The position numbers and the translations under genes were made by a program. The notes below the pieces were generated by a model. The model was not told the origin of the DNA. It saw nothing but the letters and a program-made list of their open reading frames with translations, and searched no databases. A stretch of DNA of 34,345 nucleotides from Verrucomicrobiota bacterium (GTDB lineage Bacteria > Verrucomicrobiota > Lentisphaeria > JABSQK01 > JAJFLO01). Below, piece by piece: positions 7,350 through 16,507 of the stretch. The stretch spans positions 1 to 34,345 of the forward strand of contig JAJFLO010000124.1 in assembly GCA_021772675.1 (NCBI GenBank). The letters run 5' to 3'. Within the stretch, counting starts at the first letter, position 1. Each line of letters begins with the position of its first letter.

Positions 7350-10300
7350 TTAGCTCTCAAAAAGTTTTTTATGCCGTCAATTTCGGCATTGTCAAGCAGT
7401 TCGTGAATCGCTTGTGCAATAGCATTGCCCGATGCGCCGAGGTTACGCACCTCCTCAAGAATCTCTTCAATTGCCAATTCGTCGCCGTAGTCCGCCGCTT
7501 CACGCAGTGATGTGAGCACGTGTTCCGGTAGAATTTCTACAGGACTCAACGACTTCCCTTGTGGATTCGGAGGATGAGGCGGACGGACGTCAAGTTCAAC
7601 GTTTAGGTTACGGCTCAGGCGCTCACAGATTTGCTTTCGAGTAAACGGTTTGGCGATGACATCGTCGAAACCCGCCGCCAGATAATCTCGATGTTGACCG
7701 GCCAATATCGAAGCGGAAACGGCGACAAACTTGACCTCCGTTTTTCCCATGCTGGAACGGATTGCCTGCAGCGCTTCCACCCCATTCATCTTTGGCATCA
7801 AAATGTCCATAAACACAATATGAACCGGCTGCGATTGCACCATTTCTACGGCTTCCGGACCGTTTGTCGCTTCAGTGACTTCGACACCGATGTCGGTCAA
7901 CATCGCCGAAAGTACATCTCTTTGGTTCTGAAGGTCATCCACAATCAGCGCCCAAATAATTTGATCCTGGACACGCGGACGCAGGGCGGGATCGTTAGTG
8001 GTCGCCGGCAACGCATGCCGAATGGCGGCGAGAGGAATAGTGAAAAAGAACCGAGAACCACGATCGACATCCGATTCGAACTTGATTTGGCCGCCCATCA
8101 GTTCGATTTGGCTTTTCGATATTTTTAGCCCGAGTCCAGTTCCATCGCGCTTCCGTCCCTGCTCACTTTGAACAAAGGGTTCGAAAATGGTCGTCTGCTC
8201 TGAGATCGGGATGCCAACTCCCGTATCTCTAACCTCGAAATGATAATGCCCTTCGTGGCTTTCTCGGGTGACGCTAAGAGTGATTTGACCATGCTCGGTA
8301 AATTTCAGTGCGTTGTCGAGTAGGTGAAGTAAAATTCGTTTCAGTTTGCTTTCATCCGCGTGGACCCGGATTGGATCAGTGTCGTTGACAATTCCCTCGA
8401 TACACCAGCGAATTCTTTTGGTTTCACAACCCGATCGAATCATGACGGACAACTCGTTCACAAGTTGCGTAAGGGAGAAATCGACCGGGTGCAATTCCAT
8501 ATGGCCAGCCTCGATACGGGATAAATCGAGTATGTCGTTTACCAGGGTTAACAGCACATTGGCGCTTTGTTCGATTGTTTCTACCTCTTTGCCGGCGCTT
8601 TCGTTTCCGTTCAGCAGTTGGGTGTTGCCGATGATGATATTTAGCGGCGAACGAATTTCGTGGTTCATATATGCAAGAAATGCGCTTTTGGCGCGATTGG
8701 CGGCTTCCGCTTTCTCCTTTGCATCATTAAGCTCCCGGGTTCGTTGCGCCACCTGTTTCTCCGTCGTTTCATATTGGCGGGCATTGTCAATGGAAATAGC
8801 CGCTTGTGTGCACAGGAGGATTAACATCTCTATTCGTCCGGCGGTAAACGCCCCCTGTATGAGGTTGTTTTCAAGATAGAGGACGCTGTTAAGCCTGCCT
8901 TGACTGACTATTGGTAAACAAAGGATCGATCGTGGTTTATGCTCGACGATGTAAGGATCTTGGTTGAACCTTCCCTGTACAGGGTTGTTCTCGACAACGT
9001 ATTCGCCAGCCCTGACGACGAAGTTTACAATGCTTTCGGGAATTGACCTGTTTCCACGGACCGGAAGTGATTTCAGTAACTCAATTGAATTCGTTTTTGT
9101 GGTGTCATTGAGCGCCTCTATCATGAGTTGGCCGTTTCGTTCCAACATGAGAACTCCTTTCTGCGCGCCGGCATTCTGGACAACGATCTTCATGATTTTC
9201 GACAAGAGTCGCTCGAGAATAATTTCATCGGAGATGGCTTGCGACGCTTTAAGTATCGACTCTAAATCCAAAGAAAAATGGGCTTCTTGCATGGTGGGCT
9301 CGGTCAGTTTTTTGGACGTGTTATGCAGGGCTGAAGGCAACGGTTTGCTTAGCCATTGGGGATACCGTTCTTCCAAGTCATTGACTTTAGCGATGGCTCC
9401 CCATCGTGCATAGGTATGACGGGCGCTCATCAGGTAACTGCCGGCAAATTTGCCTTTCCCATTCTCAAGGCAACATTTCCCAGCTAATTCGCAGGCCAGC
9501 GCTTCGTCGTTTAGATAGTCGTATTTCTGGGCGTCGGCGATTGCTTTGTCGTAGAATTTGATCGCCTTCCAGACTTCTCCCGCAATGCGAAGTCTTTCTG
9601 CTTCGACCAGTGTGTATTTATGTTGGTAATTCATCGGCGCATGAGCGGCGTAGCGCTTCATCAGTCTTTGGTTGGTTCGAACCTTCTTAAGGAGTTTCCT
9701 TATTTCGGATTTCTTTGCTGTGGGGATCAATGCCAGGCTGGCCAGGGAGGAATAGAAACTGGCGACGGGGACGATTATCCCTCCTTGAAAGTTACCTACA
9801 TTATCGTGGTAAAGCGCGGCATACTCCACCGCCGCGCGATAATCCGAAAATAGATAACATAGGATGACTTTGTCCAGATATAATCCGGCTAACCTCTGCC
9901 TGCTGCCCTCGTCCTCAAGTAATCGAACGAGTTTGCTTTCGTCAAAATGACTCCCGACAAGTTGACACGGATTCTTACAACCTTTCCCCGTCAAATTTAG
10001 AATCACCTGATAAAACTGTTCCAGGCCGAACATGGCGCCTTGTTTGCCGAGTTGTAACACTCCGCGATAGTGGCGGGCTTGCTGTTCCAGTTTGTGTAGT
10101 TCAACGCCGACGAAATGCGTGTGAAGCAACTCGATGCTAATACTTCCGGCCGTTGTCAGTAGATCCCCGTTATCCATGCTCTGTTGAACGACATGTTTTA
10201 ACGGTTCGAGGGTATCCCGGACGTGGGTTTTCCAATGGCTCAAAAACCAATTGAACGTTAATTGAACTTGTGTTTTACGCATACCGGAATCAAGCCTTTC

Positions 10301-13198
10301 GGCGAGGTTGACAGCAAACACGCCGAACTTATAACCATAATCGACGTCTCTTACCGACTGAATAATTCCGTAGGTCAAGTAAAAGTGCGCAGCACTCCGG
10401 GGATGGCCAAGTTTTAGAAACAACCTGATCATTCTTAGCGAGATCTGAGCATAGACATCGGGCGAGGCATCTAAAACCGCGACGCTCCAAAATCCCTCCG
10501 TGATGAGGCGCAATGCAGCTAATGTCATTTCGTCCGTCATCTCCGGGGAATCCATCAGGTTTGAAACAGACTTCCCGTTCAAGGCAGATTGAACTTTACG
10601 TAGTTCGAAATAAATGCCAATCTTTGACGGTTTACCGGGAACGTCAATTCCCAACTGTCTCAGCACAGCCTCACCCTCAATACGGAGATTCGTTAGTTTG
10701 CTTTGTGTGTAGTAGGATTGAAATCGGATTTCAAGAACGCCAATTTTGTCAAGAATCGTATGCGCGTTATCGAGCACGGCTTCGATAAAGGCGTCCATCT
10801 GTTGAAAGTCTCGGCAAAGATAGGCGGCTTTTGCCACGTGCGTGTTAAACTCAAGAGTCAACGGGTACTGAGATGTCCAGCAGTCTTCCGGTAACAGCCC
10901 CAATCCGATTTTCAAATAGGTGTATGCGGCCTGATTTGCAGCAGACGCCAGCGCTTTCAACCCTGCGGCAAGATTCAGGCGTTGCAGTTGCTCGAGTTCA
11001 TGAGGGCAGACGATCGAAACAACACCCAAATTAAGGTGTTCAACCATTTCGAAGAGTGGTTTTTCGAGGGTGGAACATTGATCGCGGAGTGACCGCCCGA
11101 TGCTCAAATGGACGGCTGGCGCCTCGGATTCGCTGAGTAATGAATAGGCGGCCTGTTGAATCTGATCATGGGCAAACTTGTACAAGGCGACGTCTGCGAC
11201 CGGAGGATCAAAGCCATCTTCAACAGGCACTATCACGCCTTCCATTATCGCATCTTCTAATATTCCGGCTGTTTCCGTCAATGAACTTTGGCTAACAAGC
11301 GAGAGAATCCCGAGATCGAAACGATTGCCGATACATGCGGCGAGCGTCAGGACTTTCCGGGTGTCGTCATGAAAATTCCGGATCTGGGCAATCGTCAATT
11401 CAACCACGTTGTCGGTTATCACCAATCCGGAAATTTTGTTCGCATTCCAGTGCCATACGCCATTGTCAAAATCGAAAGCTAACAGCTCACGCGAATAAAT
11501 CTCTGCAAGAAACTGTTTAACGAAGAACGGATTACCGTGAGTGCGCTGCATGACCAGAGACGTCAGGGGTTCTGTTGCGCGTCTATTGGACGCTAATGCC
11601 TCGCTTATCAATCGATTGACGGTCGTGAATGCCAACGGCTTTAGGGCTATGGTCGTAATTCTGGTCCCGGTCTTCCGTATGGCCGCCATGGTGTCTGTTA
11701 CGCGGGGATTGGGTGACGCCTCCGCATCGCGGTGTGCGACAATGAGAAATATACATTGGAGTTTGGGACTGGCCGTCAGGGTTTCGATCAGTTGTAGCGA
11801 CGATGCGTCGGCCCATTGCAAGTCATCGAGAAATAATACCAATGGTTGTTCCTGAGAAGCGAGCGCACGCGAGAAATTCCGGAAGACCATGTTGAACCGG
11901 TTTTGGAAAGAATCGGGAGGAACGTCTGGTACCGGAGACTGTGGACCGATAATCGATTCTACAGCCGGTATCAGATCAGTAATTATACGTCCATTCGGTC
12001 CCACTGCGTTGAGGATCCGAGTCTTCCATATAGCCAGTTCGCCCTCGGCTTTCGCCAGTAGCTGCTTAGTTAAATCGTTAAGTGCTATGACGAATGCGCT
12101 ATAAGGAGTGTTATGTTGCAGTTGATCAAACTTGCCACTGACAAAATGTGCGTGTTGGCTCGGAATCGATTGTCGAATCTCGTGTACAAGGAGGGATTTA
12201 CCGATCCCGGGGGGGCCAACGACCGCTAGTATTTCCATGGTCCCACAGCAAACCCTGGCGAAGGCGTCGCGAATGGCATGTGACTCGGTTTCACGACCAT
12301 AAAATTTCAGAGGAACGCGAAATTGGGACGGTACATCTTGCGAGCCGGCTCCAAGGATTTCGATGCAACCTGCGGTCTTCCAGGAATCGCGGACCTCTTT
12401 CAGGTCTGCCAGTATGCCGAACGCGCTCTGATAACGATCTTCTGCCGTCTTAGCAAGTAATTTCGAGATCAGTTTTAAGACGACTTTAGGAATATCAGGA
12501 TGTGTTTCGTCCAACACATTCGGGATTTTTGCAATATGAGCGTGGATTAATTCCAATGGATCGGTGGCCGTAAACGGTAGAGAACCGGTTAGCATTTCGT
12601 AAAATGTAACACCGAGCGAATAGAAGTCTGTCCTATAGTCGACGCCGCGATTCACGCGACCGGTTTGTTCCGGCGACATGTACGGTAAGCTTTCTTCGGC
12701 GATGGTTGGTTCCGGAGCATCGTGAGATTTTCCAGGCGGCCGGGACGAAATGCCGAAGTCAATTAGTTTGGTTGCATAGGTCTTAGGATTGACCAGGATA
12801 TTGCGTGGCTTGATATCGTTATGCACAAATTGACACTTATGTACTTCACGCAAGCCTTGCGCGAGTTGTATACCGACATTCAGAAAACATGAGAATGTCA
12901 TACCCTTCGTCGGGATAACGTCAGCGAGGGACATTGCACCAAAGTCTTCGCTAATCAACGCGTATGTATTTCGATATCGATGTAATTCATAGTACTTGAG
13001 AATTGAAACACTCAAGAAACGTTTGCCGATATCGTACTCCCGCTTAAATTTGGCAATGTCCTTCATTGGCGGGAGATCATTCCTATGGATTTTAATGACG
13101 ACGGGCAGATCGTCTTTTAAGCGATGCCCTCTATACACAACGACTTTGGAACCTTGGTAAATTTTTTCTTCGATTTTATAGCCATCAACGGTAATCAT
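7343..13198 (-). CDS. Trifunctional Ser/Thr kinase, AAA ATPase and hybrid histidine kinase
   Basis: 1951 residues. The N-terminus is a Hanks-type kinase (about 8-270): Gly-loop 14-22, Lys36 in VVIKIH, catalytic HND (126-128, with Asp128) and DFG at 147-149; HND replaces the usual HRD. Next comes a large STAND/ORC-like ATPase (Walker A GPPGIGKS at 328-335, Walker B 'LVLFLDD' near 456) and a long helical TPR-like region to about 1290. A GAF domain (about 1305-1470), coiled coil, HisKA with His1513 in MNHEIRSPLN, HATPase ('DTGVGIP', 'GTGLGLKIS') and a receiver with Asp1798 complete it. No Hpt domain is seen in the tail. This architecture is a known family that integrates signals in large-genome bacteria; the ligand is unknown. 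No membrane segment is evident, so it is likely cytosolic. No clear ribosome site precedes the ATG. Base composition is richer in GC than the neighbours. Confidence 0.9.
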   Translation of the reverse strand: MITVDGYKIEEKIYQGSKVVVYRGHRLKDDLPVVIKIHRNDLPPMKDIAKFKREYDIGKRFLSVSILKYYELHRYRNTYALISEDFGAMSLADVIPTKGMTFSCFLNVGIQLAQGLREVHKCQFVHNDIKPRNILVNPKTYATKLIDFGISSRPPGKSHDAPEPTIAEESLPYMSPEQTGRVNRGVDYRTDFYSLGVTFYEMLTGSLPFTATDPLELIHAHIAKIPNVLDETHPDIPKVVLKLISKLLAKTAEDRYQSAFGILADLKEVRDSWKTAGCIEILGAGSQDVPSQFRVPLKFYGRETESHAIRDAFARVCCGTMEILAVVGPPGIGKSLLVHEIRQSIPSQHAHFVSGKFDQLQHNTPYSAFVIALNDLTKQLLAKAEGELAIWKTRILNAVGPNGRIITDLIPAVESIIGPQSPVPDVPPDSFQNRFNMVFRNFSRALASQEQPLVLFLDDLQWADASSLQLIETLTASPKLQCIFLIVAHRDAEASPNPRVTDTMAAIRKTGTRITTIALKPLAFTTVNRLISEALASNRRATEPLTSLVMQRTHGNPFFVKQFLAEIYSRELLAFDFDNGVWHWNANKISGLVITDNVVELTIAQIRNFHDDTRKVLTLAACIGNRFDLGILSLVSQSSLTETAGILEDAIMEGVIVPVEDGFDPPVADVALYKFAHDQIQQAAYSLLSESEAPAVHLSIGRSLRDQCSTLEKPLFEMVEHLNLGVVSIVCPHELEQLQRLNLAAGLKALASAANQAAYTYLKIGLGLLPEDCWTSQYPLTLEFNTHVAKAAYLCRDFQQMDAFIEAVLDNAHTILDKIGVLEIRFQSYYTQSKLTNLRIEGEAVLRQLGIDVPGKPSKIGIYFELRKVQSALNGKSVSNLMDSPEMTDEMTLAALRLITEGFWSVAVLDASPDVYAQISLRMIRLFLKLGHPRSAAHFYLTYGIIQSVRDVDYGYKFGVFAVNLAERLDSGMRKTQVQLTFNWFLSHWKTHVRDTLEPLKHVVQQSMDNGDLLTTAGSISIELLHTHFVGVELHKLEQQARHYRGVLQLGKQGAMFGLEQFYQVILNLTGKGCKNPCQLVGSHFDESKLVRLLEDEGSRQRLAGLYLDKVILCYLFSDYRAAVEYAALYHDNVGNFQGGIIVPVASFYSSLASLALIPTAKKSEIRKLLKKVRTNQRLMKRYAAHAPMNYQHKYTLVEAERLRIAGEVWKAIKFYDKAIADAQKYDYLNDEALACELAGKCCLENGKGKFAGSYLMSARHTYARWGAIAKVNDLEERYPQWLSKPLPSALHNTSKKLTEPTMQEAHFSLDLESILKASQAISDEIILERLLSKIMKIVVQNAGAQKGVLMLERNGQLMIEALNDTTKTNSIELLKSLPVRGNRSIPESIVNFVVRAGEYVVENNPVQGRFNQDPYIVEHKPRSILCLPIVSQGRLNSVLYLENNLIQGAFTAGRIEMLILLCTQAAISIDNARQYETTEKQVAQRTRELNDAKEKAEAANRAKSAFLAYMNHEIRSPLNIIIGNTQLLNGNESAGKEVETIEQSANVLLTLVNDILDLSRIEAGHMELHPVDFSLTQLVNELSVMIRSGCETKRIRWCIEGIVNDTDPIRVHADESKLKRILLHLLDNALKFTEHGQITLSVTRESHEGHYHFEVRDTGVGIPISEQTTIFEPFVQSEQGRKRDGTGLGLKISKSQIELMGGQIKFESDVDRGSRFFFTIPLAAIRHALPATTNDPALRPRVQDQIIWALIVDDLQNQRDVLSAMLTDIGVEVTEATNGPEAVEMVQSQPVHIVFMDILMPKMNGVEALQAIRSSMGKTEVKFVAVSASILAGQHRDYLAAGFDDVIAKPFTRKQICERLSRNLNVELDVRPPHPPNPQGKSLSPVEILPEHVLTSLREAADYGDELAIEEILEEVRNLGASGNAIAQAIHELLDNAEIDGIKNFLRAKE

Positions 13199-13270
13199 AG
13201 AAAATTAGAGATTATATTTCGTATAGAATTCAATGGCGCGAAACTGGTAGGCAAATTGATTTTGGGGTAA

Positions 13271-13321
13271 CAGTCTGCCCAGATTGACAAACGAATGTCG
13301 AATAATCGACTGCTTGCAGTA
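13271..13321 (+). repeat. Family A repeat, partial copy
   Basis: GATTGACAAACGAATGTCGA followed by ACTGCTTGCAGTA matches the right half of the copy at 23895-23984. It lies 87 bp upstream of the transposase remnant. Confidence 0.65.
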
Positions 13322-13407
13322 TAATGCAGAACATTATAAAAAACAGGGGATATGCTTTATTTTGAATATTATATGGGTATTTTGTTTAAAGATAGTTCTT
13401 TCATTTT

Positions 13408-13757
13408 ATGGGTCGTATATCTCGACAACGTCTTGGACATGGAATCTACCATGTTTACAATCGGGCAATTGAACAAAAGTAGATTCTTGAAACCACTGAA
13501 GATCGAAATAAATTCCTAAATCTGCTGGTGCGCTTTAGTGAACCTTACTTGCTTAATATCTACCATTGGGTAATTATGTCGCATCATTTTCATAATGCAG
13601 TAGAAGCTGTTAATCTTAAAGAATTGTCAGATTGGATTGGTAAAGTTTGTTCAAGATATGGTGTTTATTATCACAAAATTCACGGAGGCAGTGGTCGATT
13701 ATGGCAAGACGGTATCGAACTATCTTGATCCCGAAAAAAGGATATCTTGCTAAACTA
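13408..13757 (+). pseudogene. REP-associated tyrosine (Y1/HUH) transposase remnant
   Basis: Starting at ATG 13408 the frame reads MGRISRQRLGHGIYHVYNRA, the typical start of the TnpA_REP/Y1 family. It hits TAG at 13480-13482, then continues in the same frame with '...RNKFLNLLVRFSEPYLLNIY' and the HUH motif in 'IMSHHFHNAVEA' (usually NHFH), then 'YHKIHGGSGRLWQDG'. A shift near 13710 moves the reading to the frame 'RYRTILIPKKGYLAKL', after which homology stops at the cruciform element. The catalytic tyrosine region cannot be confirmed. With one nonsense codon, one frameshift and a missing C-terminus the gene is dead. It is the only recognisable transposase in the window and might once have moved the family A repeats. 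Confidence 0.75.
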
Positions 13758-14023
13758 GATAAGCTCGGCGTAAGTTCTTCGGGTGTGCACGGAGCATTTC
13801 TTGATAGAGTTTCGTTTGCATGGAAGTAAGTCGATCCGGGGATCGTCGTCTTCCACGCAAATGAAATTCTGCAAGAAATGCCCGCCCTTTGGGTTGTTTG
13901 TACAGGCGGATTTGCATCCTTAGAAGACCGGGGAGTACCTCAGTACGCCTCGATCCTCTAAAGATACGACTCCATCCAGTACAGACAATGCACACCCGAA
14001 GGACTTACGCCGAGCTTATCTAG
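13755..14023. mobile_element. Cruciform element with 35-bp arms and three inner hairpins
   Basis: The outer arms 13755-13789 and 13989-14023 are reverse complements with a single T/G wobble. Inside, three further stems pair: about 13793-13824 with 13850-13882, a short one around 13882-13911 (CCGCC...GGCGG), and 13919-13939 with 13944-13964 (21 bp, loop CTCA). Differences between arms are mostly C/T or A/G, as expected for paired structure. It is flanked by TA on both sides (13756-13757 and 14021-14022) and truncates the transposase remnant. There is no ORF of substance. Confidence 0.65.
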
Positions 14024-14099
14024 CAAAACCACTCCTTATAGCTAAGTCAGATTGCCATGTCGATCTTTTTTGACATACACACTAAAAGTGTTTGCTACT

Positions 14100-15215
14100 T
14101 CAGCCCATCACATTCTGATAGCACTTCAGGTATTCACCAATTATTTTTTCTTTATTGAACTTTTCTACGGCACGCTGTCGCCCGTTTATTCCTAATTCTT
14201 GGGCAAAGTCCGCAGAGGAACAAATTTCGATAACGTGCTCTGCTAATTTCTGGTAATCCTTTGGATTTGCCATTAATCCGGTTTCTCCCTGAACCACAAC
14301 TTCGGGGATACCATCCACATTACTGCTGACAGTAGGAACTTCACATGCCATTGCCTCTAGCAGGACCATACCAAATGACTCCCTTAAACTAGGCTGCAAT
14401 ATACAATCAGCCATAGGAATTATATTTTCAACATTATCGATTTTCCCGAGAAAACAAACGTGATCACAGATCTTAAATTTTTTACACAATGTTTTAATCT
14501 CTCCAATACCAGGGCCATCACCAATCAATATTAGCTTCGCTTTGACTTTCCTTCTAACCTCATGAAAAACATTAATGACACCTTCTGGGTCCTTGGGTGA
14601 ACGAAAATTTGAAATATGCATGATGATTTTTTCGTCGTCTGCCGCAAGAGATGCCCGGCACTTACCTTTTGGAATCGGTTTAAATATTTCTGCATCAACA
14701 AAATTATATATCACCTCAATCTCGTTGGCGATGCCAATATATCGGTTCGTATGGTCTTTCTGAAACTGGGAAACTGTTGTCACTTTATCGCTTTGCTCTA
14801 TTCCGTATTTATTGAGCGAAAACAATGGCTTATTCTGCCCCACAATTGTGACATCGGTACCATGTAATGTCGTGACAATTTTGAATTCCCGACCACTGAC
14901 CTCCCTTGCTAAATGCGCACACAATGAATGTGGAATTGAATAATGAGCGTGAACAAGATCAAGATTATATTCCTTAACAACATCAATAATTTTTGCAGTG
15001 AGTGAAAAGGTATAAAGCGTTTGATTAAATAAGGGATAATTAATGGGATCAACCGAATGAAAATTAACATTCCGGTCAAACGTCGACAGCTTAAAAGGTA
15101 CCGAGTATGAGATGAAATGTACCTGATGGCCTAATTTTGCCAAATTGACCCCCAGCTCAGTTGCAATCAGCCCAGAACCGCCGATTGAGGGATAACATAC
15201 GATGCCAATATTCAT
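14100..15215 (-). CDS. bshA: N-acetyl-alpha-D-glucosaminyl L-malate synthase (bacillithiol step 1)
   Basis: 371 residues, the usual BshA length. It belongs to the GT4 (GT-B fold) glycosyltransferases and joins UDP-GlcNAc to L-malate, the first step of bacillithiol synthesis, in the cytoplasm. The N-terminus MNIGIVCYPSIGGSGLIATE with 'GGSG' is characteristic of BshA. The C-terminal half has 'FLGKIDNVENIIPMADCILQ' and the donor-site E-x7-E in 'ESFGMVLLEAMACEVP'. A ribosome site AAAGGA lies before the ATG. It is the last gene of the same-strand set methyltransferase, bshC, bshB1, bshA, separated from bshB1 by a 467-bp gap occupied by a MITE-like element. Confidence 0.93.
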   Translation of the reverse strand: MNIGIVCYPSIGGSGLIATELGVNLAKLGHQVHFISYSVPFKLSTFDRNVNFHSVDPINYPLFNQTLYTFSLTAKIIDVVKEYNLDLVHAHYSIPHSLCAHLAREVSGREFKIVTTLHGTDVTIVGQNKPLFSLNKYGIEQSDKVTTVSQFQKDHTNRYIGIANEIEVIYNFVDAEIFKPIPKGKCRASLAADDEKIIMHISNFRSPKDPEGVINVFHEVRRKVKAKLILIGDGPGIGEIKTLCKKFKICDHVCFLGKIDNVENIIPMADCILQPSLRESFGMVLLEAMACEVPTVSSNVDGIPEVVVQGETGLMANPKDYQKLAEHVIEICSSADFAQELGINGRQRAVEKFNKEKIIGEYLKCYQNVMG

Positions 15216-15250
15216 AGAATTTCCTTTGGAACTTAAGAATTGTTAATAGT

Positions 15251-15534
15251 TAGACCCCGTTCGAAAAGGTATTACGACAGCGCGCTTGCCTATTTCGGAT
15301 AACGTTTTCGTTTTTACGGAGCTATATTCGATGCTTGAGCATCGGATTCTCGCCGAAAAGACGAAAAATTGCCGAAAGAGACTGGCGCCCTAAGGGGTGG
15401 GGCGGATGAGGGGCATCATTCGACGGTAATCGCTAAGTTGATACCTATGAGGTATTAACGTGAGCAATTACCGTCGAAACCTGACCCACATGCGCTCCCA
15501 ACGCGGTTCGCAAGACCTTTTCGAACGGGGTCTA
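15251..15534. mobile_element. MITE-like cruciform between bshB1 and bshA
   Basis: Terminal arms GACCCCGTTCGAAAAGGT (15253-15270) and the exact reverse complement (15515-15532) are bordered by TA on both sides. Inside are a perfect hairpin CGATGC/GCATCG (15329-15344) and a stem TTCGACGGTAAT (15419-15430) with ATTACCGTCGAA (15467-15478). There is no ORF. The design is the same as the element at 13755-14023, with different sequence. Confidence 0.65.
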
Positions 15535-15682
15535 GTTAATAATTAACGACGAATTGATAAAGATTGAAACCGAAAACGGGAAAGATTGACCATTCACAAT
15601 GGGACGTCATCAATTCGCAATTAAAGTCTTGTTTGATATGTGTCTTGCCCAGCGACCCTTCAAAAGAGGATGCGTCTTCCCC

Positions 15683-16393
15683 CTACCCTTCTAATCTGTT
15701 TTTTAATGGATTATCAATCCTCAATGTTTCCTCTAAGATATACGGTTCTCCATACTTACAATTTATCAGATTGCCATAATATTTAAATCGGGAAATCATC
15801 AATTCTCTGAATTGTTGTGACCCGATTAACGTCTTTTCTTCTTTATTGGTGTCGGTATAAAATTGAGTACTATAAGCCTCGATCGTCTTCATTTTCCGAT
15901 CAAACTGATCTGAAACATCAATAACAAAGGACGGTTTTATATCCTGGTATTCCATATGGTAGATGAGTCGATATGGTCGCCACGGCTTATGCTCTGAGGG
16001 GAATTTACCGGCACCAGAAAAGAACAATACATTTTTTGCTAATGTCGAGACGGCGGTATGATCCGGATGCCGACATGGACCATATGGTGCGATGAGTACT
16101 TTGACTTTATACTTGCGAATAAAATTGACCACTAATATTCTGGTGACTTCATCATCTGCTAAGCCACTGTCCACCAAGCTGAGATTCTGTCGAATTTCAG
16201 GTTGAAGTAACAAATTTGACTCTGAAGTTTCACTATCCCGATCTTTGGTGGTACCCGATGTGGCTGCTTCGCCTTTGGTGAAATCCAGGATACCGACTTT
16301 ATACCCTTGTTCCCTAAATTTGATTATTGATCCACCGCAATAAAGCTCGGCATCATCGGGATGTGCTGCCAGAACTAAATAATCCAATTCCAT
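15683..16393 (-). CDS. bshB1: Bacillithiol biosynthesis deacetylase BshB1
   Basis: 236 residues, normal for BshB1. It is a zinc-dependent PIG-L/LmbE-family deacetylase that removes acetate from GlcNAc-malate (step 2 of bacillithiol synthesis). Visible metal and catalytic residues are AHPDDAE (10-16: His11, Asp13, Asp14) and HPDHTAVS (109-116: His112). The segment 'DFTKGEAATSGTTKDRDSE' corresponds to the 'GE-x-GTxG' stretch of the family, slightly unusual here. It lies between bshC and bshA on the same strand; a weak GAGAG ribosome site precedes the ATG. BshB2 or a mycothiol conjugate amidase would be alternatives, but the context favours BshB1. Confidence 0.92.
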   Translation of the reverse strand: MELDYLVLAAHPDDAELYCGGSIIKFREQGYKVGILDFTKGEAATSGTTKDRDSETSESNLLLQPEIRQNLSLVDSGLADDEVTRILVVNFIRKYKVKVLIAPYGPCRHPDHTAVSTLAKNVLFFSGAGKFPSEHKPWRPYRLIYHMEYQDIKPSFVIDVSDQFDRKMKTIEAYSTQFYTDTNKEEKTLIGSQQFRELMISRFKYYGNLINCKYGEPYILEETLRIDNPLKNRLEG

Positions 16394-16507
16394 AATAAAT
16401 GAACTCTCTATTGTTTTGGTAATCGTTCAAAAAGTGTCAGCTTTCAGTGGTCAGAACAGAATCCTACCCCAAAAAGTTAATAGTAAAAACGTTATATCAT
16501 TAAGGAA

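Noticed and set aside
13750-13995. 81-codon minus-strand frame
   Set aside because: It covers the arms and hairpins of the cruciform element; composition is explained by the palindrome.
13199-14099. tRNA or integron attC site in the structured region near 13.8-14.0 kb
   Set aside because: No tRNA arms or CCA-like end, and no GTTRRRY core sites at the borders; symmetric TA-bordered cruciform fits better.
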